Assembly: GCA_023386155.1 (NCBI GenBank)
Contig: JAEWKH010000081.1
Location: 1-41,495 of the forward strand
DNA from: Pseudomonadota bacterium
GTDB lineage: Bacteria > Pseudomonadota > Alphaproteobacteria > Rhizobiales > Beijerinckiaceae
Reading direction: 5' to 3'
DNA: 41,495 nucleotides
Under the pieces are notes generated by a model, which was given only the letters and a program-made list of their open reading frames with translations, was not told the origin of the DNA and did no database searches. Each line of letters begins with the position of its first letter. The stretch's first letter is position 1. This document shows positions 40,778-41,495 of this stretch, one piece after another. The position numbers were made by a program, and so were the translations under genes.

Positions 40778-41037
40778 CGCGAGGCGGGATCGGTCGCGAA
40801 ATCGGGCTCCCAGACGCACTCGGCCGGGCGGGCCTCGTCGGCCTTCAGGGACGGATCGTACTTGAACAGGGTCGAGCAATAGGAGCAGACAGTCTCGCTG
40901 TCATAGCCCATGTCGATGAAGATGTGGGGGTGGTCGAAGGGAGGCTTCGCCCCGATGCACATGAACTCCTTCGAGCCCACGTGAATGACGGGAACGCCCG
41001 GGTCGTTGTGGAAGTGGGGTGTGCCTTTGTCAGCCAT
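40774..41037 (-). CDS. zf-CHCC zinc-finger protein (NDUFS6-like)
   Basis: An 87-residue protein with a zinc site of the CHCC type: C27 (EFMCIGA), H36 (PFDHPH), and C51/C54 (VCSYCSTLF). It matches the zf-CHCC family, which includes the NDUFS6/NUMM accessory subunit of mitochondrial complex I, and alphaproteobacterial homologs are thought to act with complex I. The start MADKGTPHFHN at 41,037 fits. The frame to 41,187 does not. Its TAG stop is the end of palindromic element copy C, and the monooxygenase gene follows on the same strand. Confidence 0.87.
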   Translation of the reverse strand: MADKGTPHFHNDPGVPVIHVGSKEFMCIGAKPPFDHPHIFIDMGYDSETVCSYCSTLFKYDPSLKADEARPAECVWEPDFATDPASR

Positions 41038-41218
41038 TGCCGTTGCTCTTGAGCGATGAAATTGGCGCGCACCATAATGGCCGAACGGCCATGCGCCTAG
41101 AGCCTTTTTGAGCCCCGATCCGGCTCGCCGCCTCGGCCGGCTGCCGCCCGTTCGGCGCCCCGGCTTTGGACTTGATCCGGTGACCAATGCCGGCGATCCC
41201 GGTTTCCATTTCCTCTCA

Positions 41219-41319
41219 CCTCATCCTGAGAGTCTGGCCGCAGGCTGCGTCTCGAAGGAGGGCCAGTGCCCTCTGGTTCCTCCTTCGAGACGCGAGCAAG
41301 CTCGCTCCTCAGGATGAGG
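41219..41319. repeat. Nested palindromic repeat (CTCATCCTGAG/CTCAGGATGAG type)
   Basis: Outer arms CCTCATCCTGAG and CTCAGGATGAGG enclose inner arms GTCTCGAAGGAGG and CCTCCTTCGAGAC. I recall a very similar repeat as common in Bradyrhizobium, Rhodopseudomonas and Methylobacterium intergenic DNA. It lies in the gene-free end of the window. Confidence 0.8.
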
Positions 41320-41353
41320 GCGGAGGGAGGCTCGGCCGGGTTCGAAGGCGTGG

Positions 41354-41377
41354 ATGGCCGGGACGAGCCCGGCCATG
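41354..41377. repeat. Short palindrome (ATGGCCGGG...CCCGGCCAT)
   Basis: A 9-bp stem ATGGCCGGG/CCCGGCCAT with a short loop, directly after the nested palindrome. Positions 41,038-41,495 otherwise show no credible gene. Confidence 0.6.
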
Positions 41378-41495
41378 ACGACGGTGGGATGGATGCCATG
41401 GCGTGCATCTGCTGATGCGTGATGTCAAAGAGCCAGCCCCCTTGGAGCCAGCACCTTCAGGCCCGGCGCCTTGCGGGGAGGGGCAGGGGTGGGGG

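Overview
The window looks like chromosome of a GC-rich alphaproteobacterium of the order Hyphomicrobiales (Rhizobiales), most likely Methylobacteriaceae, with Microvirga my best guess. The reasons are the gene set (small Usg protein, ExoD, an HWE-family histidine kinase, an Omp2-type porin, a NepR-like anti-sigma factor, a complete Liv transporter), the GC-rich codon use and the many dispersed palindromic repeats. The genus is an inference from gene content and has not been tested by any search.

Positions 1-29,700 are mainly housekeeping and transport. After a truncated 3' gene end come murI and rpsD, an LTXXQ periplasmic protein, a cfa/serine-hydrolase pair, purB, rpe, a DadA-like oxidase convergent with a P1-family peptidase, ccdA, a DUF1203-like protein and an ACT-domain protein. 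The leftward cluster livH-livM-livG-livF-small membrane protein-livK encodes a branched-chain amino acid ABC transporter. Next are a flavin reductase, a large PAS/HWE sensor kinase, a formyltransferase-like protein, usg, exoD, a PRC-barrel protein, radC, map, an FkbM methyltransferase, sfsA, a CinA-N-terminal-like protein, gpt and an acyl-activating enzyme.

Positions 29,700-39,200 form an accessory-looking islet. It is rich in very short genes (13 to about 130 codons), small membrane or secreted proteins, regulators and repeats. It holds the porin, a lipoprotein, five microproteins, a stand-alone receiver, a NepR-family anti-sigma factor, an RTX protein, a LuxR-type regulator with a degenerate receiver, two cysteine-patterned secreted paralogs and a tandemly duplicated domain protein. 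A perfect general-stress sigma (EcfG-type) promoter, GGAAC-N16-CGTT, lies upstream of the 24-residue membrane microprotein. One-mismatch versions with the same 16-nt spacer lie upstream of the NepR gene, of the PRC-barrel gene at 22.5-22.9 kb and, weakly, of a cysteine-patterned gene. Together with the HWE kinase and the stand-alone receiver, this suggests that part of the window belongs to the alphaproteobacterial general stress response (PhyR-NepR-EcfG). No phyR or ecfG gene is seen here.

Positions 39,200-41,495 hold a tRNA-Leu(TAA) preceded by a fragment of a second tRNA-Leu, a FAD monooxygenase, a zf-CHCC zinc-finger protein and gene-free palindromic repeats. A two-hairpin element of about 115 bp, bounded by CTAG, recurs through the window. 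Several copies abut genes so closely that the terminal CTAG forms the TAG stop codon of the neighbour.
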